This document shows, in pieces, positions 1 through 9,845 of a stretch of 64,000 nucleotides of DNA. Made by a program: the position numbers and the translations under genes. Below the pieces are notes generated by a model. It was not told the DNA's origin and did no database searches. It worked only from the letters and a program-made list of their open reading frames with translations. Position 1 is the first letter of the stretch, and the number at the start of each line of letters is the position of its first letter. Location of the stretch: contig OX235268.1 of assembly GCA_944472135.2 (NCBI GenBank), forward strand, positions 7,942,589 through 8,006,588, given 5' to 3'. The DNA is from Trichobilharzia regenti (Eukaryota; Platyhelminthes; Trematoda; Strigeidida; Schistosomatidae).

Positions 1-690
1 ACTCTACTAACCCTGACCATGGTTCTAAGAACATATACAGAATCCGTACTTACTTACCGCATTTTCTTCGCTACGGACTTCTAAAGACACCTGAGACCTT
101 GCCAATTCATGACTTTAAGCCAGACCTGTGTGTACAAAGGGAGTATGTACAATCGCTACTTCTGCCTTGGCCGTAGAGGGATAGACGTTTATTTATTTTA
201 TTTATTTAGTTATTCTATGTACTTTTCCCTTATTACTTCGATTATTTTTATTATTATTATTATTACGACTCCCACTCTGAATCTTTTCCACTTGACCTAT
301 TTGACATTTTAATTCAAAAATTACTCATGCGTATGCTTTTTATTTTTACAATATTAAATTCTATTTTACCGAATTTCACACCGTGTTATGTAACATTTTA
401 TATTCGTCTACTAATCTTATAATTATGTATCTCTTTCCACAATCTGTACACCTTATGTATTATTCTGTATATGACATTAATTATTATGCCACTTGACTTA
501 AACTATAAATAAAATCACAAATATTTTCATTTCATACTATTATTATTTCATGTATTCACACCTTTGACCTAATTCCCTCACCGGATATAATTTCATAAAA
601 ACCATATTTACATATACGATTGTACAGCTTGATAATAAATTCGTTGAAAGGAGTCTCTTTGCTGAAAATTGTGTTCTTAGTGCTACAATA
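1..690 (+). mobile_element. Penelope-like element (lineage C) C-terminus and 3' tail
   Basis: The window opens inside the last ~57 codons of a PLE protein: an open reading at positions 3-176 ends in the motif KPDLCVQREYVQSLLLPWP and a stop. The same ending, slightly changed, is read at 2.8-3.7 kb on the minus strand and at 3.7 kb on the plus strand, and a related ending (KPVLCVRKLFV) occurs in PLE-B. The stop is followed by an AT-rich 3' region with a TTA run near 245-265 and a block near 620-690 (TTGATAATAAATTCGTTGAA) that recurs in other PLE tails here (8645, 59235 minus). The RT and most of the GIY-YIG domain lie outside the window. The lineage assignment is inferred from within-window similarity. 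Confidence 0.75.
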
Positions 691-1343
691 TGAATTATTA
701 AATTATTGAAGTCCGAAACACTTAAAATGGTTGGCTTAGGCGTTGAAAGTATACACCAGACGGTTATATAATACATAAGAGTAACTAAAGAAACAACCAA
801 GACATTAGGATAATTGAAACGACAAAGACATTGCATGGTATTTTAGCATCACTTCTATGGTTAGTTTTGTCCAGGTGTAGGGAAATAATGCAAGGATTCA
901 ACCTTGTGTTCTCCTTGTTTAATCATGCCGGTTGATGTTCAGCAATCTAATCATGAGCATGTGTGATACTGTGTCAGACACTAGTGGCTTCAGGAGAGCA
1001 ATCAAACTGTTTGACTAGTGTGGATTAGAAATCGGCCTGTCTTGAATGTTTTTATAAGATGGCATACTTTGAACAGTGGGCGTTTAGACTTACCTGAAAT
1101 ACTCATTTTAAGTGAAGTCGCTTCTTTCTTAATCCACAGTGAAACATAAATCAGGATGGTAGTCATTACAATTTTCTGGAATGATCATTGTCTCGCAGTT
1201 GTTTTGTACAATGAGAAAAGTATTATCCTCGTGAAGAAAACGAAATTCTTGCTCAAAAAATATCTGGATTTCGCAAATGACTTATGTCTAGCATCACGAA
1301 AACTAGAAGATTTACAGCCGAAAAGCAATAAGCTGACTGACTA
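691..1343. other. No recognisable feature
   Basis: AT-rich sequence with short ORFs only. I see no retroelement motif, tRNA-like box or long repeat with other parts of the window. Confidence 0.5.
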
Positions 1344-1531
1344 CGATTTTGATTTTTCATTACAGCTTGATTCCACACCGTATTTTTGATGAAGGTATGG
1401 AATTTTCAGCATGTGATATTGGTAGCCCGAATTTTGCAGGCCGACCATAGATCAGATCAGGTGTGCGTCGGCAGGGGATCGAACTCCGGACCATGTACCT
1501 GGACGACGAGAATCCTAACCTCTGTTCTACA
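1344..1531 (-). repeat. tRNA-headed SINE, family C, copy 1
   Basis: On the minus strand this reads as a tRNA-like head with a box-B-like GGAGTTCGATCCC, then a body with TCGGCCTGCAAAATT and GCTGAAAATTCCATAC, ending in TGTGGAATCAAGCTGTAATG and an A-rich tail. The same layout recurs at 37.9, 49.2, 54.8 and 63.3 kb. Its box A is degraded. Confidence 0.75.
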
Positions 1532-1544
1532 GACGCAGTGAAGA

Positions 1545-1860
1545 CAGGACTCTGGGTGAAAATATAGAAGACGGAAGTGGTGAAGATAACCAGCGAAGAA
1601 CAAGAACCAGCACGAATCACCATCAAAACGAGAGATTTAACGGAGGTTACTTCCTTCACTTATCTGGTTAGGAAGCACAGTGTCAGCCACAAGCAGATGG
1701 AATAAATGAAGATATCAAAGCCAGCCAGAATCGAGATGGCAACATACGCCTTCATTCACCTGAGATCTGTATAGAAATCTTCTGCACTACGCAATAATAA
1801 ATACGAAATTCAAATTTTTAACACAAATGTGATGTCAGTTAGTGCTCCTAGAAGCTTGCA
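1545..1860 (+). pseudogene. RTE-clade (SR2-like) RT C-terminal fragment
   Basis: In one frame the DNA reads KTEVVKITSEEQEPARITIK and then RDLTEVTSFTYL, matching the block KTEVMKI...RDLKEVTSFTYLG of the RTE copies at 7.5-7.9 kb and 50.8-51.0 kb. The following text is frameshifted but still resembles the RTE C-terminus. There is no endonuclease or catalytic RT motif here, so it is a dead fragment. It begins directly after a SINE-C copy. Confidence 0.7.
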
Positions 1861-1894
1861 GTACGTGTGATGAAGAGAATTTCAAACAGGCTTT

Positions 1895-2060
1895 GAATTC
1901 AATTGGTGGATGATGACTAGCAGTAGAATTAAGGATAACGTGCATTTCGTCCTATTTGGGACTCTTCAACTGCATTCCACTGCTAGCCACCATCCACCAA
2001 ATAAATTCCAAAGTGCAGATTTGTTGTTGAAGTCCTATATTTCACATGGAACCCAAGTTA
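1895..2060 (-). ncRNA. Sm-alpha-like hammerhead ribozyme repeat, degenerate
   Basis: Read on the minus strand this contains GAAGAGTCCCAAATAGGACG, the stem II core known from schistosome Sm-alpha satellite hammerheads, followed by GAAA and, farther on, a TC cleavage site. The flanks GGTGGATGGTGGCTAGCAG and CTGCTAGTCATCATCCACC form a long imperfect helix I. The conserved CUGANGA box reads TTGAAGA, so C3 is changed to U, which should abolish most activity. At 2024-2060 the plus strand resembles the RTE 3' end (GAAGTCCTATATTTCACATGG then AATAATT), so the repeat sits beside or inside an RTE/SINE tail. Confidence 0.7.
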
Positions 2061-2194
2061 ACAATAATTAAACATTTAAAAGATTTGGTTTTATCAAAGG
2101 AAGACCTGCTGCAATAGGTTCGAGACGTAATATAACATGAAAAGCTGCTGGAGTTCGCTGACTTTCTGATTTATTCAACATGAAGTGGAAATGA

Positions 2195-2690
2195 AAAAAG
2201 TTAGTCATCGATGGAAGATCTAGCCGCAAAAATGAGAAGATAGAGATTAGAAGTGTTTGGAATATTCGAAAGCAGATAAAACTGGTGTGGAAGGTGCCAA
2301 GTTACATCTGGAGAGACAATAATCCATTCCGGTGAACCAAAGGACAACCATGAGCACATCGAGGGAGTAGTCATCATGATGTCACCAACACCAACCGAAG
2401 CTCTCATGCAGTGGGAACAAAACTCCCTCAGGATAATGACAGCCAGGTTCAACTCAAAAGGAAGGAAGATTACAATCATTCAATGCTATGCGCCTAAAAC
2501 CGTCTCGGAACAAATAAAGAAGGAGGATTTCTACAGACAACTACAAACAGTAATGGACAAAGTCCCAAATGAAGATATCAAAATCCTGATAAGTGTTATG
2601 AATGCGAAGCTGAGAGTAGACAACACAGGCATCTGAGGACACTATATCAGATAACCAAGTCTCTATCTGGGAAGAGATCCACACAAATGA
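2195..2690 (+). pseudogene. RTE-clade endonuclease-domain fragment
   Basis: The reading includes SGETIIHSGEPKDNHEH, MMSPTPTEALMQWEQNSLRI, KITIIQCYAPKT and a decayed catalytic block ISVMNAKL, where RTE endonucleases have a GDFNAK-type motif. The order fits the central part of an APE-like endonuclease of the RTE clade, which nicks the target DNA for target-primed reverse transcription. The longest open piece is 2376-2636 (86 aa). Upstream codons carry a stop, and the expected Asp of GDFN is replaced. It is probably one insertion separate from the 1.5 kb fragment. Confidence 0.7.
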
Positions 2691-2754
2691 AACCTATAAA
2701 AGACAGCCAAGAGAACCCAACTACCAAGCAAGAAAGGCAAGCTGCATAATCGTA

Positions 2755-3693
2755 AATATAAATATGGTTATTATGAAATTATATCCGGTGTGGGAATTAC
2801 ATCAAAAGTGTGAATGCATGAAATAATATTAATGGTATGAAATCCAATTAAAACTAAATTGTTTGTGATTATAATAATAGTTAAACGTCAAGTAGCAAAA
2901 CAATTAATGTCATATATAGAATAGTTCATAGGATGGATAGACATTGGAAAGGGGTGTGTATTTATAGGATGAGTAGGCGAATATAAATGGTTGTATAATA
3001 TGGTGTGAAATATGATAAGATAGAATTCAATAATGTAAAAATAAAAAGTAATAATAATTTCGGATTTAGAATGACAAGTAGAACAAGCGGAAACAATTCA
3101 GAGTGAGAATAGTAGTAATAATAATATCAATAATTATTGTGGTAATAAGGGAAAGCTATATAGAATAACTAAATAAACAAAATAAATAAAAGTCTATCCC
3201 TCTACGGCCAAGGCAGAAGTACCGATTGTACATACTTCCTTTGTACACACAGGTCTGGCTTAAAGTCATGAATTGGCAAGGCCTCAGGTGTCTTTGATGG
3301 CCGTAGTGAAGAAAATGCGGTAAGTTAGCACGGATTCTGTATATGATCTTAAAATCATGGTCAGGGTTTGTAGAGTGACAAGAGTCGATCAGGTGTTTCA
3401 GAATAGAGCTTCACACACTTTTCCTTTCTCACTTGTAAAACCATGCTTAAACATTTTCTCGTATGTGTGGAAAGTGTCCTCTCGCTGCGGCCAATGTACC
3501 TTTCTTCTCAAGAGCACCTGAACTGATAAGTGTATATGGAGGCGGCCAGACGAGGGAGCTTATCGTTAACAGAAATCGAGAACAACTTGCGGCTGGTGAA
3601 CCTCATTTGTAGTATCGCTGCAAAGAATGTCATACTGACTGCCTTGAAGAGACTGTTTCTGACCATATCTGAAGCTTGACCACCTTTGAATTC
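2755..3693 (-). mobile_element. PLE-C copy with decayed GIY-YIG domain and 3' tail
   Basis: Read from 3693 downward: a linker like other PLE-C copies (NSLFKAVSMTFFAAILQM), a GIY-YIG-like segment (YTYQFRCS, then EERYIGRSERTLST), and the C-terminal ending KPDLCVQRKYVQSVLLPWP, followed by the AT-rich tail. A stop sits between YQFRCS and EERYIG. The 5' end is truncated exactly where an oppositely oriented PLE-C copy begins (3696), giving a head-to-head pair. Confidence 0.8.
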
Positions 3694-3846
3694 CTTTGAG
3701 GCCTTGGCGATTCATGACTTTAAGTCAGACCTGTGTGTACAAAGGAAGTGTGCGAAATCGCTACTTCTACCTTGGCCGTAGACGGATAGACATTTATTTA
3801 TTTTGTTTATTTAGTTATTTTATGTACCTTTCCCTTATAACTACAA

Positions 3847-4136
3847 GAATTATTGATATTCAGGATTTCATCATGAGCTGACATTAGTTAGAGTACCACT
3901 GGAAAACCGGGGAGTACTGGACAGCTGTTTCGTCCTAGTTTGGGACTCTTCAGCAGTACGCACCCGCCGGGATTCCAATCCAGGACCTCCCGGTTACAAA
4001 GCGAGCTCGTATACTATTAAGCCACTGGGACTCGATCCAAGGGACCTTGGATTCTAACTTCTGCCAATCCACGACATCTCACAATGAAATCCTGAAACCA
4101 AATTAATTCCAACAAACCAACACTTGAATTATTGAT
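3847..4136 (-). mobile_element. Retrozyme A insertion with inverted body and 11-bp TSD
   Basis: The insertion 3858-4125 is bounded by direct repeats GAATTATTGAT (3847-3857 and 4126-4136). Most of it (about 3861-4072) is the retrozyme body in minus orientation: hammerhead at 3914-3959, then a box-B-like GGATTGGAATCCC and a box-A-like TTAATAGTATACGAGCTC. The last ~50 bp (4073-4125) are the retrozyme 3' tail in plus orientation (GAAATCCTGAAACCAA, then AACAAACCAACACTTG). A 5' portion inverted relative to the 3' tail inside one TSD is the classic outcome of twin priming. Confidence 0.8.
3914..3959 (-). ncRNA. Type I hammerhead ribozyme, intact core
   Basis: On the minus strand: helix I GUACUG/CAGUAC, core CUGAAGA (fits CUGANGA), helix II GUCC/GGAC with a CAAACUA loop, GAAA, a short helix III (ACAG/CUGU) and cleavage triplet GUC. 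All invariant core bases are present in these 46 nt. Confidence 0.85.
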
Positions 4137-4424
4137 GTTATTATTACTTCTATTCTCACTCTGAATTGTTTCCGCTTGTTCTACTTGTCATTCTAAATCC
4201 AAAATTATTATTACTTTTTATTTTTACAATATTGAATTCTATCTTATCATATTTCACACCATATTATACAACCATTTATATTCGCCTACTCATCCTATAA
4301 ATACACACCCCTTTCCAATGTCTATCCATTCTATGAATTATTCTATATATGACATTAATTGTTTTGCTACTTGACATTAAACTATTATTATAATCACAAA
4401 CAATTTATTTTTATTTGTTCGCTG

Positions 4425-4520
4425 ACAATGGTGAATGACTTGACCGCGTCGATATCAGGTCGGTAATCTACAAGATGTTTTGTTATTTAAGAGTTTGGTA
4501 CTTTGAGCTCAGCTGCTTTT
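4425..4520 (-). pseudogene. PLE-C GIY-YIG C-terminal fragment
   Basis: The minus strand reads KHLVDYRPDIDAVKSFTI, close to KHLLDYGHDIDAVKSFPV in the better copy at 19.5 kb. About 30 codons, no stop inside the matched part. Its 5' end is near the start of the plus-strand PLE-E fragment, giving another head-to-head pair. Confidence 0.65.
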
Positions 4521-4559
4521 AACCATCTGCTGAGTTAAGCTCAGCTTCAGCTGGTTTCA

Positions 4560-5200
4560 ACCAAGCGGAGTGCTTCAACAATCAACTACATTGGTCATGC
4601 TAGTAGTTTGGGGGTAGTCAGATTGTCAGAACATATGACCTTGAAAAGATAAGTAATTTAGAAAAAAGCTCAGAGATGCACTTAAAGCAATTACACACAA
4701 CCACACAGCAGGGTGAGACAGACTCCGAATTCCATAAAGTAATGTAGTGAGGGTTCATCGAGTCTACACACAACACAACACATGCAACAGAAATGACTCA
4801 ATGCAAATACAAGAGATATGAAAGATATTATTACCACCAGTCAGTCAGTCAAATCAGAGGAGGGTAATAAATAATCTCAAAATTCTGTATCAATTCACGT
4901 ACATCACAACAGTCTAACAAGTTACTTATTTTGACCATAAAAACACTCGTCTTATTTCCCATCTGATTGTAATTGATCAATAACACTCATATTGTTATTT
5001 CTGAATGTACATTATCCCATACTGATTTCTATTCAAATGTCTAATCATCAATTCCACACATGTATATAAATGAAGGAGAAACGTTGTGTGAGTAACTTGA
5101 TATGATTATGAATGGTAATAGTTTGTGCTCGAGACGTGGTCATCAGTTAATATTACTGTATAACACCACTATGTGATTTATCAAAATAAAATCTTATCCA
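4560..5200 (+). mobile_element. PLE-E fragment (GIY-YIG end and tail), uninterrupted paralogue
   Basis: A frame at 4570-4640 reads STINYIGHASSLGVVRLSEH, which contains the YIG half of a GIY-YIG nuclease. The remainder is AT-rich tail. The whole stretch aligns in reverse with 49.56-49.82 plus 51.54-51.96 kb. At 4970-4982 it carries TAATTGATCAATA, which is the undisturbed target of the RTE insertion found there. Confidence 0.7.
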
Positions 5201-6120
5201 TAATGGAGTTACTTCAGACTAAATATCTCCTTGTTACTGGTACCATCAACTATAGATTAATATTGATTTTCGTACTTAAATCCTGAAAAAAGACAGATCT
5301 CTTTTCGATAAACGACGTTTTAACTCTACTTATTGTTATCTGCAGAAGTAGTCCCCTGGGATAAGAAGAGACAGTTAGAAAGTATTAGAAACTGGCACAA
5401 TAAGAATGTTATTGTTGAAGCATCATAAAGTCTTATTTAGGGGTGGATTCCTCTATCAACAGTTTGCAGTGAAGCAAATTAGAAGATTAGAATTAAATGG
5501 TAGAAGATTCGAAGTGGAAAATTAACCCCAAACCAATAGGAAGAAACAGTATGATGACAGTTATAGTTAAAAGAAAATATGTTTGTTTTCACAGCGGAAT
5601 AACCCCTGGATACCTGGTCCAAGAATATTTACATGGTCCTAAGAGAGGTGTTGATTAGTGTGAAAATCGAAATTTAACATGCTGTAAATGAATGCCAATC
5701 ACCATCTCTTTTTATTACCGACATTTCCTAAACACATATTATTGGTACATTGACTGAGTGAGTATCGTATTCCTGAAGAAAGAGTGGAACACTGGTTTCT
5801 CCTGAAATGCAGTGTTTGTCTGCTTGCATATCTAGCAATCTATATTGAGAAATTCCGGCTGAGTAAATTTCTCTGAAATAGGATTAATTATTTCAGTATT
5901 ATTCGTATCCTAAATTTCGATTGAAAATAAGGTTTTAGATCCACATCCGCATCCTCACGTTTTAGCTCGATCCATGACTGCCTAAAAATCTATTTGGTCA
6001 CCATGTCACTCTCGTACGGTAAATCCATCATTATCAATTCTAGTTCTGATTGAGGATGAGTTTGTTTTCAGGTATCGCGAAGATATAATGCGGAAGATTT
6101 GTAGCTCATGTGGATGATTT
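5201..6120. other. No recognisable feature
   Basis: I see no retroelement motif or tRNA-like box. A minus-strand ORF enters from the palindrome and ends at 6006, but its distal part has no recognised content. Confidence 0.5.
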
Positions 6121-6933
6121 TGATGTGGTTGTCTTCTCTGAGCTGGATAGGTAATTTGCCAAGCCTTTATCGCCCCACCTGGAAACATCTTTGGCGCATA
6201 CTTCAATCTATTGAAGTGAGCTTTCATATTTCTCCACGAGTTAATTAGTCATCTCTCCTCGTGGGTCACCTAGAACGTGATTGGTTGTTTTTGAGTGTTT
6301 TCACACCCTCTCGGTTGCTTGTATTGGAACTGACTGCTTCTTTGACTTGAACTTTGACTCATTGTGTGTGAGATTACCTTCTTATCGGTTGGTAAATTTT
6401 GACCATGTCTATTGTGTCTGTTGATTAGTGATTCACTAGTTTATCAAACAGGCTTCCTTAAATTCTTTAGCATTCTTGTTGTTTCCTCTGTCTAATTTTT
6501 GAACGTTGTCCTAGTAGAATTTATGTCCGTGGTTCTCAACATCCAAAAGCGTTCAAATATTAGACAGAGGAAACACCAAGTATACTAGAGGATTTTAAGA
6601 AGCCTGTCTGATATTCCAGTGAATCATCAATTAATAGACACATTGAAATGATCGAAATTTACCAACCGATAAGAAGGTAATCTCACACACAATGAGTCAA
6701 AGTTCAAGTCAAAGAAGCAGTCAGTTCCAATACAAGCAACCGAGAGGGCGTGAAAACACTCAAAAACAACCAATCACGTTCTAGGTGACCCACGAGGAGA
6801 GATGACTAATTAACTCGTGGAGAAATATGAAAGCTCACTTCAATAGATTGAAGTATGCGCCAAAGATGTTTCCAGGTGGGGCGATAAAGGCTTGGCAAAT
6901 TACCTATCCAGCTCAGAGAAGACAATCACATCA
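6121..6933. repeat. Palindrome with near-identical 279-bp outer arms
   Basis: Positions 6121-6399 are the reverse complement of 6655-6933 with only two differences that I can find. The next ~105 bp toward the centre on each side (6400-6505 and 6550-6654) still pair but only about 80% with indels, and about 44 bp separate them. Each arm can encode the same short peptides when read outward, one with MKAHFNRLKYAPKMFPGGA and one beginning MSQSSSQRSSQFQYKQPRG. I do not recognise either. The element could be a foldback transposon, an inverted dimer of an unknown retroposon, or a captured gene piece. Confidence 0.9.
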
Positions 6934-7089
6934 AAAAAGAGTATCGCTTAACCATCTTCACAGCGTGATTGACAGTGTTGAACTATGTCTAGTCAAACTG
7001 TTTGTTTTGCCAATTGTCACCTGATATTTTACTATGATTGTAATCGCAGATATGTTAATTGCATTGCACACTTTTTATATTTTGCCTTT

Positions 7090-8640
7090 ATACACCGATG
7101 TTACATGCATTCATGTTAGTTCATACTGTTTCAAATCCTCTTCATACGATCTCCTCCATGTCACCCTTGGACGTCTCACTCGCCGCTTCCATTCCAGGTT
7201 CGACGCCAGCAATGGCCTGAAGCGCTCACCATGTTACCCAGCGGCCTCCCCAGCGAGTGTTCAATCCATTTCCACTTTCTCTTGTATATCTTTTGGGCGA
7301 TTGATTGGTTCTTGTTGTTGATTGTTACCGCCCCGGCCATCTGATCTTCTATATAGAGCGAAGACAGTTGTTGGTTGATAAAGGTCTGCAACAAGCTGTT
7401 GGAAATATTCTCTGTGACCCGCCAAGTTTTTGAACCATATAGAGGAACTGATTGACCTTACGTTTGTATTGAAAATCCGACCGAATTTTGTTGTTGATGC
7501 TGAGTGACGGAAATTTCCAGATTACATTGGTTTCAGGTTGATGAATGTGTTTCTCGCCATCCCGATTCTCGATTTGACATCCTCGTCTGTTCTTTCTGTA
7601 TTTGAGACAGTGTTCCCTAGATAAGTGAATGAAGTAACCTCTTTCAAATCTCTCCCGTTGATGGTGATTGACGTTGGATGCTGTTGCTGTTGTTGGTTGA
7701 TTATTTTCATAACCTCCGTCTTGTCTATGTTCACCTGAAGTCCTGTCTTCGCCAACTGCTTCTTCGACCAGTTTGTCGGTTTTTGCTCGCTTGTAAGTCT
7801 TTGATTTTGTGTGCCATCAAACATAAATGATCCACGCGGAAAATCTATGTCTTCTTGGTTCTTCACATCCGTCCTGGATATCCCTGTCTTCTCATTGCCC
7901 ACTCACTGTCTGACACATAATCCAGTCAGTTCACCACAATTAGGAATATCATTGGTGATAGTAAGCACCCCTGTCTGACTCCTGTGTTTACTCCAAACGC
8001 CTTACTGAGTTTTCCGTTACGGATCACTTGACATGTGCCATCGTTGTCGTGCCGCTGTTGAATAAGTTTGATGAATATTTAGGGTACGCCATAGCACTCT
8101 AATAGTTTCCAAATTACTTCACGATCAACGCTGTCTAGTGAAGGCCTTCTGAAAGTCTATAAAGTCTAGGCAGAGGTTTGATTGCCATTCCATGCTTTGT
8201 TCTGTGATTATGATGCGAAGAGTTTCAATTTGGTTAGAACATGATTTATCTTTCCTGAATCCAACTTGTTCTGGTCGGAGTTCTGTCTCCAATGCGTCCT
8301 TTAATCTCTCCAGAATGATGCGACTCAGGATTTTACTTGACGTAGACAGTAGCATGATTCCTCGCCAGTTCTCGCAGAGTTCTAACTCTCCCTTCTTTGG
8401 TAGTTTCACTAGGCAACCTTTCCTCCAGTCAGTAGGCACCTTTCCCTCCTTCCAGATGTTTTGCAATGATGGAGTCAGCTTGACTGTTGTCGTTTCTGGG
8501 TCAGCTACCAGTGCTTCAGGGGGTATTCCATCCGGTCGAGCTGCTTTTCCAGTTTTCAGAAGCTTGATTGCATTCAAGACTTCAGCTTTCGTTGGAGGAT
8601 TGGTGTCAACTTGCAGTCATGTACGTGCTGTTGTTGGTGT
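7090..8640 (-). mobile_element. RTE-clade (SR2-like) element, 5'- and 3'-truncated
   Basis: Read from 8577 downward: RT motifs in order (DGIPPEAL, WRGIMLLSTSSKILSRII, GFRKDKSCSNQIETLRI, LDFIDFQKAF), then VNIDKTEVMKI and RDLKEVTSFTYLGNTVS (7522-7902), then a C-terminal block KRKWKWIEHSLGRPLG (7176-7394). The catalytic YADD region falls in a frameshifted part near 7.9-8.1 kb. The endonuclease half is missing beyond 8640, and the 3' end stops short of the TAA-repeat tail seen at 51.5 kb. At least four frame breaks make it non-functional. Confidence 0.85.
8125..8577 (-). CDS. RTE-type reverse transcriptase fragment
   Basis: A 150-aa open fragment holding the fingers and the start of the palm of an RTE reverse transcriptase: GIPPEAL near residues 18-24, WRGIMLLSTSSKIL near 71-84, GFRKDKSCSN near 108-117 and motif A LDFIDFQKAF near 137-146, where F-I-D supplies the first catalytic Asp. 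The frame is lost just after motif A. Codons upstream of the first Met are not recognisable as endonuclease, so the copy is 5'-truncated. It would copy element RNA at a nicked target in an intact element. Confidence 0.8.
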   Translation of the reverse strand: MNAIKLLKTGKAARPDGIPPEALVADPETTTVKLTPSLQNIWKEGKVPTDWRKGCLVKLPKKGELELCENWRGIMLLSTSSKILSRIILERLKDALETELRPEQVGFRKDKSCSNQIETLRIIITEQSMEWQSNLCLDFIDFQKAFTRQR

Positions 8641-8644
8641 TTCT

Positions 8645-8720
8645 CGGCGGCTTGATAATAAATTAGTTGAGAAGAGCCTCTCCGTTGTACATTGTGTTCG
8701 TAATGTTACACATGTTAAGT
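8645..8720 (+). repeat. PLE tail fragment
   Basis: Contains GCTTGATAATAAATTAGTTG and TACATTGTGTTCGTAATG, matching the end of the PLE-C tail at 630-690. It abuts the truncated end of the RTE copy. Confidence 0.6.
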
Positions 8721-9278
8721 ACTCGCAGGTTTTCCAGTGATTCCTCTTGTTATTATCAAATGGCAACCGAATTTCATCAAAGCGACACAACATGATATTT
8801 ACAATTCACGAGCCTGCTTGCTTTCATACATCAACACTTATTCATTCGAACTATAACACAAGTTGTACCTCTGCCTTGTCTCAACCCTTTAGAAATACTA
8901 ATTAATCTATCTATCCAATACAGGATTACTGATAGAAATTAGGACTTATAGTCTCTTGGTATACCCGCGGTTATTTCAAGTCTCCGCCTTTACTAGTAAT
9001 CCTGACGACATTATGCAAAATTCAGACAACATACGAAAAATGCAGATAAGGTAGACAATCTGGCTTTTGATAAGATCATCAGACACCACTGTAATACATA
9101 AAACTATATTTGTAGATAATTTTCCAGACAATGACGGCTAATTTTTGGAGGAATCAAAGATAAATATTAAACATTATAAATGCAATAGGATTAAAATGAT
9201 AGTAATAATAATGATAATGTCAGTGATGAAAATGGCCTTATTATTTGACGCAGGTGGCGATAAGGATAATGCATTAAT
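8721..9278. other. No recognisable feature
   Basis: AT-rich. No motif recognised on either strand. Confidence 0.5.
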
Positions 9279-9845
9279 TTATTCATATTGATATTTTATA
9301 AAGTTGGAAGTTACATAATATCGAAGAATAGTTGAATTAATACTTGTAATTTCTTCAACATCTGCTTTACTTGGATACTGAAGATGTGATCTCTTGAAAA
9401 ATTGAAAGCAGTTAGTTCCCTTTATGAATTTCGATAACACAATAAGAAGATATAGCTTATCTGAAACGTGTAATGTATTGGCGCAACACATTTCGGACAT
9501 TCTGATCACACACACACACAGGTACTTGTCATACGCAGTTTTTAAAGAAGGCGTGAAAAATTACAGTACAGGTCAGATTGTGTACAGGTCAAGGTGACAA
9601 ATAATGGGTAAGAAAGACAAAAAGAGAAAAAAACAAGGCAAAGGAGGGGTTGAAAATATTATGAAGTAAATTAGTCCTTGGTTCTAAATTGGATTACCAA
9701 GGCAGGTTTAATGTCATAACAAATAACTTTCGGACACATCAGACAGGTTTAAGTCTTTTTATGGCTAAGGCTTTAATGAACTTAAGTATGTGACCCAACA
9801 TTGATATATATATCGGATTAAAGGCACTGTTAAGCCGGCAGACTC
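9279..9845 (-). mobile_element. PLE-B C-terminus, 3' tail and start of a second ORF copy
   Basis: Read from 9845 downward: the PLE-B C-terminus (AIKRLKPV, stop, CVRKLFVMTLNLPW), a ~150-bp tail, then at 9515-9279 an ORF starting MCVIRMSEMCCANTLHVSDK and continuing LYLLIVLSKFIKGTNCFQFF. The same order is found at 44.09-44.66 kb. That ORF resembles the extreme N-terminus of PLE proteins (compare LVFLPLSQFLKGTKCMKFLK at 55.2 kb). C-terminus followed by N-terminus is the permuted arrangement expected of a tandem PLE or pseudo-LTR. Confidence 0.75.

Larger units (their letters stand above)
3696..4420 (+). mobile_element. PLE-C C-terminal end and tail, interrupted by a retrozyme
   Basis: Starts within the last ~25 codons of PLE-C (HDFKSDLCVQRKCAKSLLLPWP) and continues into the PLE-C 3' tail. 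The tail stops at 3857 and resumes at 4126 after a 268-bp insertion flanked by GAATTATTGAT. The remainder (4137-4420) matches the reverse of 2860-3130 and parts of 1-500. Confidence 0.8.

Noticed and set aside
6121..6933. Two genes encoding the same MKAHFNRL peptide
   Set aside because: They are mirror images of one palindrome and short; there is no independent evidence of translation.
8192..8740. 182-aa plus-strand ORF
   Set aside because: It is the antisense of the RTE reverse transcriptase at 8125-8577.
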